A stretch of DNA of 64,000 nt, taken from assembly GCA_910576325.1 (NCBI GenBank), contig CAJTIM010000009.1:1-64000 (forward strand), written 5' to 3'. The number at the start of each line of letters is the position of its first letter. The stretch's first letter is position 1. The notes under the pieces were generated by a model. That model made no database searches. It was not told the DNA's origin and saw nothing but the letters and a program-made list of their open reading frames with translations. Both the position numbers and the translations under genes were made by a program. The stretch comes from Clostridia bacterium. Lineage in GTDB: Bacteria; Bacillota; Clostridia; Lachnospirales; Lachnospiraceae. Positions 49,785 through 58,874 of the stretch are shown piece by piece.

Positions 49785-50948
49785 ATGGGACTGGTTGCTT
49801 GGTTTCAGGAGAATATATTTTCCAATACGCTGATGATGGTGTTTCTGATTGCTGTTATTGGTTATCTGGTTGGAAGTATTAAGGTTTGCGGACTGGAGCT
49901 TGGGACTGCCGGTATTTTGCTGGTGGCTTTGGTGTTTGGTCATTTTGGTGTGGAGATTCCTTCTCTGGTACAGAATCTGGGGCTTATCTGCTTTGTGACT
50001 TCGGTGGGATTTATTGCGGGGCCGAAGTTTTTTCGGAATTTTAAGCTGAATGCCACTTCTTATATTTTATTGGGGATTATTGTGATTGCGGCCGGGGCCT
50101 TGACCTGTGTGTTTGTGATTACGGTTTTTGGGGTGCCGGTGGATATCAGTCTTGGGATGATGACAGGCGCTCTTACCAGTACGCCGGGTCTTGCGGCGGC
50201 TTTGGAAGCTACGGGGTCGGAGGCGTCTTCCGTGGGGTATGGGATTGCTTACCCCTTTGGTGTTATCGGGGTGGTTCTTTTTGTTCAGCTGGTGCCGAAG
50301 CTTTTGAAGGTGGATATGGCCAAGGAGCGTGCGCGGTATGAGGCTGCGGCGAATGTGGGCGAGGAGGAGTACCATAAGACGAAGAAGGAAGAGCTTTTTT
50401 ATGCGGACAGTATGGGATTCTTTCCGTTTTCCCTGGCGATTGCTTTTGGGATTGTTTTGGCGAAGATTGAGATTCCGCTGCCCGGAGGTGCGGTGTTTGC
50501 GCTCGGGACTTCCGGCGGGCCGTTGATTGCCGGGTTGATTTTGGGGCATTTTGGACGGATTGGACGCTTAAGTGTTAAGGTGGAGAAGCATGTTTTGGAG
50601 TGTCTTCGGGAGTTTGGACTGGCGCTGTTTTTGCTTGGGGCGGGGTCTCAGGCGGGATCCGGGTTTGTGGAGATTCTTAAGGAGCAGGGGGCTTTGCTGT
50701 TTTTCTATGGGGCGTTGATGACGTTGATTCCGATGCTGCTGGGGTATGTGTTTGCGGCGAAGGTGCTGCGGCTTAGTATTTTTAATACGTTGGGATCTAT
50801 TTGCGGCGGGATGACGAGTACGCCGGCGCTGGGGACGCTGATCCGTGTGACGGAGACGGATGACGTGGCTTCGGCTTATGCGGCTACTTATCCGATTGCG
50901 CTTGTTATGGTGGTGTTGGCTAGTCAGTTTATTGGGATCTTTTTGTGA
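49785..50948 (+). CDS. AspT/YidE-type carboxylate transporter lacking TrkA_C domains
   Basis: A 387-residue membrane protein with about ten helices and two similar halves marked by TGALTSTPGLAAALEATGSE and CGGMTSTPALGTLIRVTETD, the pattern of the aspartate-alanine exchanger family. Usual members have about 550 residues with two soluble TrkA_C domains between the halves; here there is only a short loop (about residues 165-210). Following fumarate reductase genes, it is a good candidate for a C4-dicarboxylate antiporter, for example succinate export with aspartate, malate or fumarate uptake. GGAAGGGGAG precedes the ATG. Confidence 0.82.
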   Translation: MGLVAWFQENIFSNTLMMVFLIAVIGYLVGSIKVCGLELGTAGILLVALVFGHFGVEIPSLVQNLGLICFVTSVGFIAGPKFFRNFKLNATSYILLGIIVIAAGALTCVFVITVFGVPVDISLGMMTGALTSTPGLAAALEATGSEASSVGYGIAYPFGVIGVVLFVQLVPKLLKVDMAKERARYEAAANVGEEEYHKTKKEELFYADSMGFFPFSLAIAFGIVLAKIEIPLPGGAVFALGTSGGPLIAGLILGHFGRIGRLSVKVEKHVLECLREFGLALFLLGAGSQAGSGFVEILKEQGALLFFYGALMTLIPMLLGYVFAAKVLRLSIFNTLGSICGGMTSTPALGTLIRVTETDDVASAYAATYPIALVMVVLASQFIGIFL

Positions 50949-50960
50949 TGAGGGGCGGAC

Positions 50961-51175
50961 GGGTCCGCCGCAAAATAAGACAGCAGCCATTTCCATATCC
51001 TGTGTTCGGACGGTTCGCGTACAGGGTGTCTGCTCCGGATGGACATTGCCTTTTTGTGGGTTTTGGGGACTTTTTGGTTTTTGAAGTCAATGTTCATCCA
51101 TATCAGACGCCCTGTACGCGAACAGCCGGACACTGAATATAGGAAAAGTCTGCTGTCTTATTTTGTGGCGGACCC
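50961..51175. repeat. 215-bp near-perfect hairpin element, long member of the repeat family
   Basis: The left arm from 50,961 and the right arm ending at 51,175 are inverted copies over about 85 bases with few mismatches (GGGTCCGCCGCAAAATAAGA against its complement at the right). The bases 50,988-51,012 are identical to 32,556-32,580. It directly follows the transporter stop and may also terminate the operon. The size and foldback form suggest a small non-coding mobile element; no target duplication was identified. Confidence 0.85.
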
Positions 51176-51812
51176 TGTTTTTGGGGGCGGTTGTTTTTGG
51201 GGCGGTGGGAATGTGGGGGAGAGGTTGTTGGAATGGGGAAGACAAATTATCAAATTATTAATTGCTTGATAGTTACTGTTTTAGGGGTTGTAAAATTTTG
51301 TAAGTTGTGTTATGATGCTTTTATGCTAAGAATTTTCTTCCTTTTCGGATTGGTGTTGCTGGCCTAAATTCTCCATTGATGTGATGAATATAGTGTACAA
51401 AATGCAGGATGGTTGAGTGCATGCCTCTACTTGGCATTTATAGGTTGATTAGCTTATACTGCTATAGTTCTTGGGTGAAACTGTCAGTAAAGCGTTGATA
51501 GTTTGCTCTAATGTATCTTCTGCTTGTAATTGCGTGTTGGGGTTACTTTTGGCATTAGAATGGCACAGTGTATTTTTAGAGTATATTTTTTGGCCTATTG
51601 TAAAGATGGAATAGTAGAATGGTATGTTTATTGGATGTTTTTGTGAAATTGTCGAAGCTATAGCTTGGTGCAACATTGTATGAATAATAGTGATTAATGT
51701 GGTTGGTATCTGCGTTAGTTTTGTGTCTGCGAAGTGACGGTGCGGTGGGGCTTTTACTAGCTTTATTCTTGAACTTTTGGCAGCGATAAATATTTAAGAT
51801 TTGGAGGACATA
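51176..51812. other. region with an orphan rpn-type promoter segment
   Basis: The segment at about 51,285-51,325 (GGTTGTAAAA...GTGTTATGATGC) resembles the promoter in front of rpn copy 1. After it the similarity stops. The following 480 bases contain no protein-like frame. See the finding on the rhuM/KAP insertion. Confidence 0.5.
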
Positions 51813-52805
51813 ATGACGCAATCAAATATTATCATGTATACTACAGAAGATGGAGTCACAAAAATAGAAGTTACATTTGACCATGATACAGTTTGGCTTT
51901 CTATAGATCAAATGGCTGAATTATTTCAACGGGATAAAAGTGTAATTGGAAAACATGTAAGAAATATTTTTAAAGAAGGTGAATTGGCAAAAGAAGCAGT
52001 TTGGGCAAAATTTGCCTACACTGCTTCTGACGGTAAAACCTATCAGGTGGATTTCTATAATTTAGATGTTATTATTTCCGTTGGTTATCGGGTAAAATCC
52101 CTAAGAGGAACACAGTTTAGAATATGGGCTGCTTCTATTTTGAAGGAATATATGAAAAAAGGGTTCGCATTAGATGATGATCGACTTAAGAATCTTGGAG
52201 GCGGAAACTATTTTGATGAATTGTTAGCTCGTATCCGTGATATTCGTTCTTCTGAAAAAGTATTTTGGAGAAAAGTTCTGGAAATATATGCAACAAGTAT
52301 TGATTATAACCCAAAAGCAGAAAGTTCGATTATATTTTTTAAGCAGGTACAAAATAAAATGCACTGGGCGGCCCATAAGCACACAGCGGCAGAAGTAATC
52401 TATCATCGGGCAGATGCAGATAAGGACAATATGGGATTAACAGCGTGGGCTGGAAAGGAGATTAAACGTTCTGATGTAGAAGTTGCAAAGAATTATTTAA
52501 ACGAAAAAGAAATAGATGCGTTAAATAAAATCGTTATGGCGTATTTAGATATTGCGGAAGTCCATGCCTTGAATCAAGAACCAATGTATATGAAAGACTG
52601 GCTGGAAACAATTGATGACTATCTGAAAATGACAAGAAGGGATATTTTAACTACAAAAGGAAGAGTTACACATAAACAGGCTCTTGAAAAGGCGCATGGA
52701 GAATACGAGAAATATCGGAAAAAGCAGGAGGATATCCTTTCCTCGGTGGAATGCCATTTTCTTGAAAGTATAGAAAAACTACAAGAGTTGGAAGATAAAA
52801 AATAA
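51813..52805 (+). CDS. RhuM family protein
   Basis: A 330-residue protein of the RhuM (virulence protein) family. Typical segments are DTVWLSIDQMAELFQRDKSV, VDFYNLDVIISVGYRVKSLR and QVQNKMHWAAHKHTAAEVIY. The N-terminal half resembles a helix-turn-helix plus Bro/KilA-like fold. The biochemical function is unknown; such genes often lie near restriction or defence loci. ATG 51,813 follows GGAGG at five bases. AT-rich base use differs from the metabolic operon, which suggests horizontal acquisition. Confidence 0.85.
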   Translation: MTQSNIIMYTTEDGVTKIEVTFDHDTVWLSIDQMAELFQRDKSVIGKHVRNIFKEGELAKEAVWAKFAYTASDGKTYQVDFYNLDVIISVGYRVKSLRGTQFRIWAASILKEYMKKGFALDDDRLKNLGGGNYFDELLARIRDIRSSEKVFWRKVLEIYATSIDYNPKAESSIIFFKQVQNKMHWAAHKHTAAEVIYHRADADKDNMGLTAWAGKEIKRSDVEVAKNYLNEKEIDALNKIVMAYLDIAEVHALNQEPMYMKDWLETIDDYLKMTRRDILTTKGRVTHKQALEKAHGEYEKYRKKQEDILSSVECHFLESIEKLQELEDKK

Positions 52806-52834
52806 TTTTTGCCTAATCTGACGCAAGCAGAAAG

Positions 52835-53300
52835 GTGGGTTACAGAGCAAGTAACCATGATGCTCTTTTTTCAAAACTCAATGGAATACTTGGAGATATA
52901 CCGGATAACCGATGGAACAAAGCGACATGGGCAGAATTATTCCGGTATGGAGTAAAAAATTATATTAAATCTATTCGGGATGTTATTCGATATTCAAATG
53001 TATTTTACTTGAAGTATCGGCTATTGCAAGGTGAGACCGATCTTGTCAAACTCCTCGGCCTGACGTGTCTTCAAGTATTTGAACCAGCTATCTATTCCAC
53101 TCTGAATAATTACAAAGATATGCTATGTGGTTCAATTGGCAGTTACTCATATGATCGTCAAAAAATTGACGAAGAGAAAATCGAGAAAGCTGTTAGTCAT
53201 ATTTTCTCAGATGGGATTGCTGCGAATGAAGAAGCGGCAACACCTATTCTTGGGATTTTATTTCCAAAAACGGAAGCGGCGTTGGGAAGCTATTGATGTA
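52835..53300 (+). pseudogene. KAP-type P-loop NTPase remnant
   Basis: The frame from 52,835 reads HDALFSKLNGILGDIPDNRW, SIRDVIRYSNVFYLKYRLLQ and DLVKLLGLTCLQVFEPAIYS, which looks like the C-terminal half of KAP NTPases after the ATP-binding part. The Walker motifs and N-terminus are missing. After 53,296 the sequence continues in another frame (RKRRWEAIDVEDAYSHMNVF), so at least one frameshift is present. KAP NTPases are often defence or phage-exclusion genes; this one is broken. Confidence 0.6.
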
Positions 53301-53799
53301 GAGGACGCCTATTCGCATATGAATGTATTTGTAATAACTCATGAATTTTTGATTCTTTTAAAAGAAACCAAGAAGGATGTTGTTTCCTTTTTTATATTAT
53401 TTTTTGTCGTGGGCTTGACATATGGGCGGCGCAGATAGTAAGCGCAGGGGTTAGTGTTATTTGTGCAATGCCATACGAATAACATCTGTTTTAAAAGGAA
53501 TAGAATTTTTTCATCGGTGATGGTCTTTTACAGAATATCTTTTGTTCTATGTCTCCAGGTCGGAGAGATTTTCAGCAAATGAATATGAAGGTATATGCAG
53601 AAAAGAAGCGCAAAAGTGCGTATTCATTTAAAAAATAGTGTTTTTTGGAAAGTATTTACATGAATGAAATAGCTGCAGGCAATGTGAATTTGTCTGTCAG
53701 GTAAAAAGAAGGCGTTTGAGAGATATACCTTCATATGTAAAGAGCATGTGCAAATTTAGTGGTAAGAAAAGAATGTACAAATTAGAAAGGAGTAAGTTT
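53301..53799 (+). other. region with the conserved rpn leader, copy 2
   Basis: The 36 bases 53,546-53,581 are identical to 37,344-37,379 and hold a small CTCC/GGAG stem; weaker similarity to the first rpn leader starts near 53,500 and continues to the gene. No other gene is seen. Confidence 0.7.
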
Positions 53800-54945
53800 A
53801 TGGCAGATTTGAAACAGTATTTTCCCATGATTCAGGAGCGGAAGGAGGTGTTGGAGAAGATACGGGAAAGCAGGCGGCTTTTGACAATGTTTTATTCCTG
53901 GACGGAAGAGCAGCAGGAGGAATTTTTGGATTTTTGTACGGGGGTGAAGGGGCCAAGGATGCTCTATGATGGGTTTTTTAAAGAGGTGATGAACCCGGAG
54001 AGCGCACCGGAACGGCTGAATGAATTTTTATCGTTGATTCTGGGAACCCCGGTGAAAATCCATGCGGTGCTTCCCAATGATTCTACCCGTCTTGCGGATG
54101 AAAGTTCTCTGCTCATTACGGATATCGTGGTGGAGCTTAAGGACGGAAGCCTGGCAAATGTGGAGGTTCAGAAGCTTGGATATAAGTTTCCGGGGGAGCG
54201 CAGCGCCTGCTATTCGGCGGATCTTCTGTTACGGCAGTATAAGCGCGTGCGGAGTAAGAAACGGAAAAAGTTCAGTTACCGGGATATAAAGTCTGTTTAT
54301 AATATTGTATTGTTTGAATCCAGTCCGGAAGAATTTCATGAATTTCCCGATGTTTACATACACCGCTCCGAGCAGAAGTCTGATACGAGAATCAAGGTGG
54401 AGCTTCTCCAGAAATATGTATTCATCCCTATTGACATTTTTAAGAAAAGACAGCACAATAAAGATATTACAGGGAAATTGGATGCATGGCTTATGTTTTT
54501 CTGTGGGGAAAAGCCGGAGGAGATAGTGAGGCTGATAGAGGCTTATCCGCAGTTTAAGCCCATGTATGAAGAGGCGTATGAGATGTGCCGGAATATGGAG
54601 GATATCATGGGACTTTTTTCAAAGGAACTGCGGGAACTGGACCGGAATACGGTACAGCTGATGATTGATGAGATGCAGGAGGAGCTGGAGCAGAAGAGAG
54701 CGGAGTTAGAGAAGCGGAAGGAAGAAATAAAAAAGCAGGAGAAAGAGGCGGAACGTCAGAAAGAGGAAATAAAGAAGCAGAAGGAAGAGGCAGAACGTCG
54801 GAAAATGGAGGCAGAGCAGCAGAGAAATGCAGCGGAAGCGGAGAAGCTTCGGGCCGACAGACTGGAAGAAAGTGAGCGGGAAAAATCAGAGCAGCTTGAA
54901 CAGGCTTTGCGCCGGATTGCGGAATTGGAAAAGCGGAAGGTTTAA
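53800..54945 (+). CDS. Rpn/PD-(D/E)XK nuclease family protein, copy 2
   Basis: A 381-residue paralogue of the protein at 37,646. Residues 1-295 are nearly identical to copy 1, including the presumed catalytic D and EVQ residues; differences cluster at residues 20-30 (IRESRRLLT against IHDKKELLK). The coiled-coil tail is longer and rebuilt from other heptads (KKQEKEAERQKEEIKKQKEE), then ends in the same RRIAELE motif. AAAGGAG precedes the ATG at 53,800; the in-frame start at 53,716 lies in the conserved leader and lacks a ribosome binding site. Confidence 0.86.
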   Translation: MADLKQYFPMIQERKEVLEKIRESRRLLTMFYSWTEEQQEEFLDFCTGVKGPRMLYDGFFKEVMNPESAPERLNEFLSLILGTPVKIHAVLPNDSTRLADESSLLITDIVVELKDGSLANVEVQKLGYKFPGERSACYSADLLLRQYKRVRSKKRKKFSYRDIKSVYNIVLFESSPEEFHEFPDVYIHRSEQKSDTRIKVELLQKYVFIPIDIFKKRQHNKDITGKLDAWLMFFCGEKPEEIVRLIEAYPQFKPMYEEAYEMCRNMEDIMGLFSKELRELDRNTVQLMIDEMQEELEQKRAELEKRKEEIKKQEKEAERQKEEIKKQKEEAERRKMEAEQQRNAAEAEKLRADRLEESEREKSEQLEQALRRIAELEKRKV

Positions 54946-54960
54946 AATTCGCTGTACGGA

Positions 54961-54992
54961 AAGCACGGAGAAAGAGATCTTCGTGCTTTTTG
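54961..54992 (+). terminator. rho-independent terminator after rpn copy 2
   Basis: AAGCACGGAGA pairs with TCTTCGTGCTT, followed by TTT. It is the counterpart of 38,744-38,780. Confidence 0.82.
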
Positions 54993-55016
54993 CAATAAGC
55001 ACAGGAGGTGATTTTT

Positions 55017-55364
55017 ATGTCGAACATTCAACTTAGCCCCGGCGAAGCGCTGATAGGGAAAGGGCTTGTGTCATATCGGGATTTGGAAAAGCATACCTGT
55101 CAATGCTGGCACGCCGCAATTTACGTGACCAATCAAAAAGTTTTCCTGGATACTTATACGGAAATTGAGCTTAAACTATCGAAAATCAGAGGTTTTACAT
55201 TTGGCAGAATACTTGTCTTTTTTCCTTCCGTAACGATATATGGCCAGGCGGAAAAAACAATGTACGGCGGGCATGGTTTGACAGAGGATGCATATACATT
55301 TACTGGTTTCCCTATAAAAAAGCTTAAGGGATGGCTCTTGCAGGCAGGCGTCAGGGAATTGTAA
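55017..55364 (+). CDS. small GRAM/PH-like domain protein
   Basis: A 115-residue protein with alternating beta strands: GEALIGKGLVSYRDLEKHTC, HAAIYVTNQKVFLDT, ELKLSKIRGFTFGRILVFF. The order of a start loop, YVTNQKVFL and a strand with KLSKI is like GRAM/PH-type domains that bacterial proteins use to read lipids or peptides. AGGAGGTG is well placed before the ATG. No neighbour suggests a pathway. Confidence 0.6.
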   Translation: MSNIQLSPGEALIGKGLVSYRDLEKHTCQCWHAAIYVTNQKVFLDTYTEIELKLSKIRGFTFGRILVFFPSVTIYGQAEKTMYGGHGLTEDAYTFTGFPIKKLKGWLLQAGVREL

Positions 55365-55718
55365 ATATGTTAGAAAACAGAACAATAATTGGAGAGTGTT
55401 CGAAAATTCATTTCCGCTGCCAGCATGTTCCCCTTTGCGGTATCTTTGAGCCAAATTCAGGTTATATAGCCAGTTATCATACTTGTGTGAAAGATTTCGG
55501 AGAGAGGTTAAGTTTATTTGCCTGCATGTTCATTCGGGGTATCCGATGCTACGCAAAGTAGCGGAAAAAACGGATATGTAATCCTTGCTTGCTTGTAATG
55601 CAAAGTACGATTTCCTATATTTAAATAAACCAATGAGCAAAGTGTGAATTGGCTGACGCTGCTTCATGATAAGCGAATAGGTCATGAAGCCTCATGAACC
55701 AACAAGGAGGTCACGAAT
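55365..55718. other. 354-nt region without a recognised gene
   Basis: Only short frames with no family resemblance. A CATGAAGC...GCTTCATG dyad at about 55,663-55,692 lies just before the XRE/DUF4097 gene and could be its operator. Confidence 0.5.
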
Positions 55719-56666
55719 ATGACATTTGCAGAAAAATTGAAATCCATCCGCAAGCAGGCAGGTATGTCCCAGGAGCAGTTAGCGGAGAAGCTTGGCGTAT
55801 CCAGACAAGCGGTTACAAAATGGGAAACGAATGGAGGTATCCCGGATATTGAAAATATCATGGCAATTTCCGCTCTGTTTGGCATTTCCATTGATGAGCT
55901 GCTTATGGGCGAAAATGGAGGGAAAAAATCAGCAGATTTCTCTGTTACTGCCGAATGGCAAAAAGGCATTTCGGAAGAAGGCTATCTTTTTGAAAGTATC
56001 ACGGAGTACGATATAGATGAGCCGAAACGCTGCGACATGAAGTTTGGAGGGGCGAAGAAATTCATACTGTCGGGCTATGAGGGTGAGAAGCTCCGCATCT
56101 GCCTGGCATCCAATACCCTTTCTACGCTTCAGAACGATTTTAAGGTCAAGATTGACGACATCCGAAAACGGATTGATGTGGATGTAAACCGCAGAAACGG
56201 CGTATCCGAGGCGTCAGCAAAGGAAGCGGTCAGTATCTTTGTCCAAATCCCATCGCTGTATGCTAGAAAAATCGAATGTGCGGTCAATGCGGAAACTGTT
56301 GAAATCCGAGCTTTGGAATGTGAAAGTATAGAGCTTGATGTAAAAACACCGAATATTATTCTGGCGGATGTCTCAGGGGCGGTGGAGATAGACTGTAACC
56401 TTGATATGGAAGTAGTCTGTTATTCCTTAAAGGGGGAGGTGGCAATCAACCAAGTGTCGGCAACCTCAAAAATACACATTCCCGAGGATACGGTTTTTAC
56501 AGCCGTTGCAAAAGGCATCAAAACAAGTATCTCTTACGAGAGAGAGGGACGGCAGGCGGAACGATTCGATACGCCTGATGCGGAGAATATCATTGAGCTG
56601 AACGGCATAAAGAGCGAGCTTGTCATTTGCGCGGATGGGAAAAAGGAATGCCATACTTATTTGTGA
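55719..56666 (+). CDS. XRE regulator with DUF4097-like beta-repeat domain
   Basis: A 315-residue protein. Residues 5-60 form a Cro/CI helix-turn-helix (MSQEQLAEKLGVSRQAVTKW). After a short linker, residues 110-310 are beta-rich repeats like DUF4097 (VEIRALECESIELDVKTPNI, DVSGAVEIDCNLDMEVVCYS). This combination suggests a regulator with a beta-helix sensor. AAGGAGG lies eight bases before the ATG. It precedes a histidine kinase/response regulator pair by 20 bases. Confidence 0.82.
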   Translation: MTFAEKLKSIRKQAGMSQEQLAEKLGVSRQAVTKWETNGGIPDIENIMAISALFGISIDELLMGENGGKKSADFSVTAEWQKGISEEGYLFESITEYDIDEPKRCDMKFGGAKKFILSGYEGEKLRICLASNTLSTLQNDFKVKIDDIRKRIDVDVNRRNGVSEASAKEAVSIFVQIPSLYARKIECAVNAETVEIRALECESIELDVKTPNIILADVSGAVEIDCNLDMEVVCYSLKGEVAINQVSATSKIHIPEDTVFTAVAKGIKTSISYEREGRQAERFDTPDAENIIELNGIKSELVICADGKKECHTYL

Positions 56667-56686
56667 TAGGAGAATGAGTTGAAATA

Positions 56687-57979
56687 ATGATTTATATTGT
56701 AGACAACTTATCAAATTTTTTCATATATCTGTTTATAATCTATTGCGGATTTAGGATAAGTCCAAGAAGAAACAGATTTTTTATTGGTATATCCCTATTG
56801 ATTGTACTGCTTGCAGGTGCTTTCAACGCATATTACGATGTCAATTCTCCAATTGTTTATATAGTTTGGAGTGTGCTTTCCATCTGCTTGTTTTTCGAGG
56901 AGCGTTTAGGGCGTTTGATTGTATTAAGCGCCGCCCTTATGTATTTTACCGGAATTGTGGATACGTTCAGTGTCATGCTGATACAGGTTATAATGATAGG
57001 CGGGGGAATTACCGGTACCGATATTGCCTGGTGGATGGAACCCGCTTATCTGCTTTCGTTTGCAGTATATCTTTTGGCATACCTGCGGATTCTTAAAAAA
57101 CATGAAGTTTATATGTGCCATATAGAGTTCAAATACAAGTTTGCACTTTTAGTCCAAGGCAGTATTTTTCAAATGTTTTACAATTTTGTTTTTGTATTTT
57201 TTAATGAAAATCACGCAATGTACGGCTGGGATGCATATGCGGTATTTTTTATCAGTATAGTTGGGGCAATCTATTCTGTTTTTCTTACGCTTAGCCTTGC
57301 TGTTAAAAATATACTGTCAAACAGACAGAACAGGGAGCTTCAGGCATTTATGCATATGCAAAAACAGCAATACGATTATCAGTTACAGCAGTCGGCAGCC
57401 ATACGGCGTTTTAAACATGATTTGGTAAATCATATGGGTGCTCTCAGAGAGTTAATGAACGAAAAAAAGACAGAAGAAGCCAAAGCGTACATAGATACGA
57501 TCTGGAATATTCAGGATGAGTTTGATTTAAAGATTCATACAGGAGATAGTTTTCTTGATGTTATTGTTAATTACTATTTGTACTTGGCAGAAAAGGAAAA
57601 TATAGAGTTTGCCGTTGTGGGAAAGCTGACCGGAAAAATGCCTCTTGAGATGTTTGATATGACAACATTGATGGGAAATATATTGGAAAATGCTGTTGAA
57701 GCGGCGGCAAAGGCAGATGTCCCCAGAATACGTGTGGAACTTGTAGAACATAAGAAGGAAATTTTTATTGTTGTCAGCAACAGCGTTGTCAAAAGAATCC
57801 ATACAAAAACAAACTCCTTTACGACATCGAAAAAGGATAAGGAAAATCATGGTTTTGGTCTGAAAAATATGATTGCGGCAGTTGAAAAGTATCATGGCGA
57901 ATATGATATGGAATCTATAGAGGAAAATGGCGAAGCGCTGTTTAAAATCAGTATTGCTATCCCGAAAGCAGGAGATTGA
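56687..57979 (+). CDS. GHKL sensor histidine kinase (AgrC-like)
   Basis: A 430-residue membrane kinase. About six membrane helices fill residues 5-215; a dimerisation helix follows with the phosphoacceptor H244 in FKHDLVNHMG; the GHKL ATPase domain has the N box GNILENAVEAA and the G box NHGFGLKNM. This layout is that of AgrC-like peptide sensors. The cognate response regulator is 84 bases downstream. No autoinducer-peptide gene of the AgrD type was found nearby. Confidence 0.9.
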   Translation: MIYIVDNLSNFFIYLFIIYCGFRISPRRNRFFIGISLLIVLLAGAFNAYYDVNSPIVYIVWSVLSICLFFEERLGRLIVLSAALMYFTGIVDTFSVMLIQVIMIGGGITGTDIAWWMEPAYLLSFAVYLLAYLRILKKHEVYMCHIEFKYKFALLVQGSIFQMFYNFVFVFFNENHAMYGWDAYAVFFISIVGAIYSVFLTLSLAVKNILSNRQNRELQAFMHMQKQQYDYQLQQSAAIRRFKHDLVNHMGALRELMNEKKTEEAKAYIDTIWNIQDEFDLKIHTGDSFLDVIVNYYLYLAEKENIEFAVVGKLTGKMPLEMFDMTTLMGNILENAVEAAAKADVPRIRVELVEHKKEIFIVVSNSVVKRIHTKTNSFTTSKKDKENHGFGLKNMIAAVEKYHGEYDMESIEENGEALFKISIAIPKAGD

Positions 57980-58062
57980 AAGAGGGCTGCTTCAAGCAAT
58001 GGATGGGCATGCGGCGTACGTCCGCATCCGCACGCTGCTAAAGTGCACAAAGGGGTACGGAT

Positions 58063-58767
58063 ATGAAAATAGGTATTGTAGAAGATGAAGCAGTATGGAG
58101 AAACAGAATACAGGTTATCGTCGAAAAATATTGCAGGGATAAAAATATTTCATTTCAAATCAATTCCTATGGCAGCGGACAGGAGTTTATGAAAAATCCG
58201 GATGCGGATCTGCTGTTTCTGGATATTGAACTTGCAGAAGGTGAAGATGGTTTTGAGATTGCGGAACAATTGATGCATTTCAAAAACAAATGTAAAGTAT
58301 GTTTTTTGACTTCCCACACGGAGCTGGCCAGATTCGGTTATCGGGTCAATGCTTTCAGATACATAGATAAAAGGCATTTGGAGGAAATCAATGAGGCGAT
58401 TGATTTTTTTCTGAAAACGAAGATTCAGGATCGGACGGTGTCTTGTAAGGATACTGCCGGGTTTCCCATAAACATAAGCCTGAATGAACTTCTGTTTGTT
58501 GAAACATACGGAAGAAAATTAAGATATGTTATGTTGGATGGCAGTGAGCATTTATGTGAAGGACAGATATCAAAAGCCGCACAAAGCTTATCTCCATTTG
58601 GCTTTCTTCAGATACATCGGTCGTATATTGTCAATTTAAAATATATTGAAAAGGCAAGCAGTCATGAAGTTACGCTTTGCAATGGTTTAAAGGCAGTAAT
58701 CGGAAGGGCTTATGGGAAAGCGTTTAAGAAGGAATTTTTTAAATGGAGAATGTGGTTTGAACAGTGA
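58063..58767 (+). CDS. LytTR-type response regulator
   Basis: A 234-residue regulator with a receiver domain (phosphoacceptor D54 in LLFLDIELAEG, acidic pair EDE at 7-9) and a LytTR DNA-binding domain at about 130-232 (LLFVETYGRKLRYV, QIHRSYIVNLKYIEKASSHE). It pairs with the GHKL kinase. The likely target is the lipoprotein gene just downstream or its own operon; the sites were not identified. Confidence 0.9.
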   Translation: MKIGIVEDEAVWRNRIQVIVEKYCRDKNISFQINSYGSGQEFMKNPDADLLFLDIELAEGEDGFEIAEQLMHFKNKCKVCFLTSHTELARFGYRVNAFRYIDKRHLEEINEAIDFFLKTKIQDRTVSCKDTAGFPINISLNELLFVETYGRKLRYVMLDGSEHLCEGQISKAAQSLSPFGFLQIHRSYIVNLKYIEKASSHEVTLCNGLKAVIGRAYGKAFKKEFFKWRMWFEQ

Positions 58768-58874
58768 TTTTTGTGTCGTTTATGCAAAATCTGTGTCGTT
58801 TGTGCAGGGAGTATTTTATTTTCTTTCTCACTGTGATATAAAAGAAACATTCGGATTGACAGGAGGAGAAAGTG

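Noticed and set aside
48813-49943. 376-codon minus-strand frame opposite the fumarate reductase-like gene
   Set aside because: Composition (Gln, His, Ser, Arg rich) is typical of antisense frames; the plus-strand gene has clear motifs.
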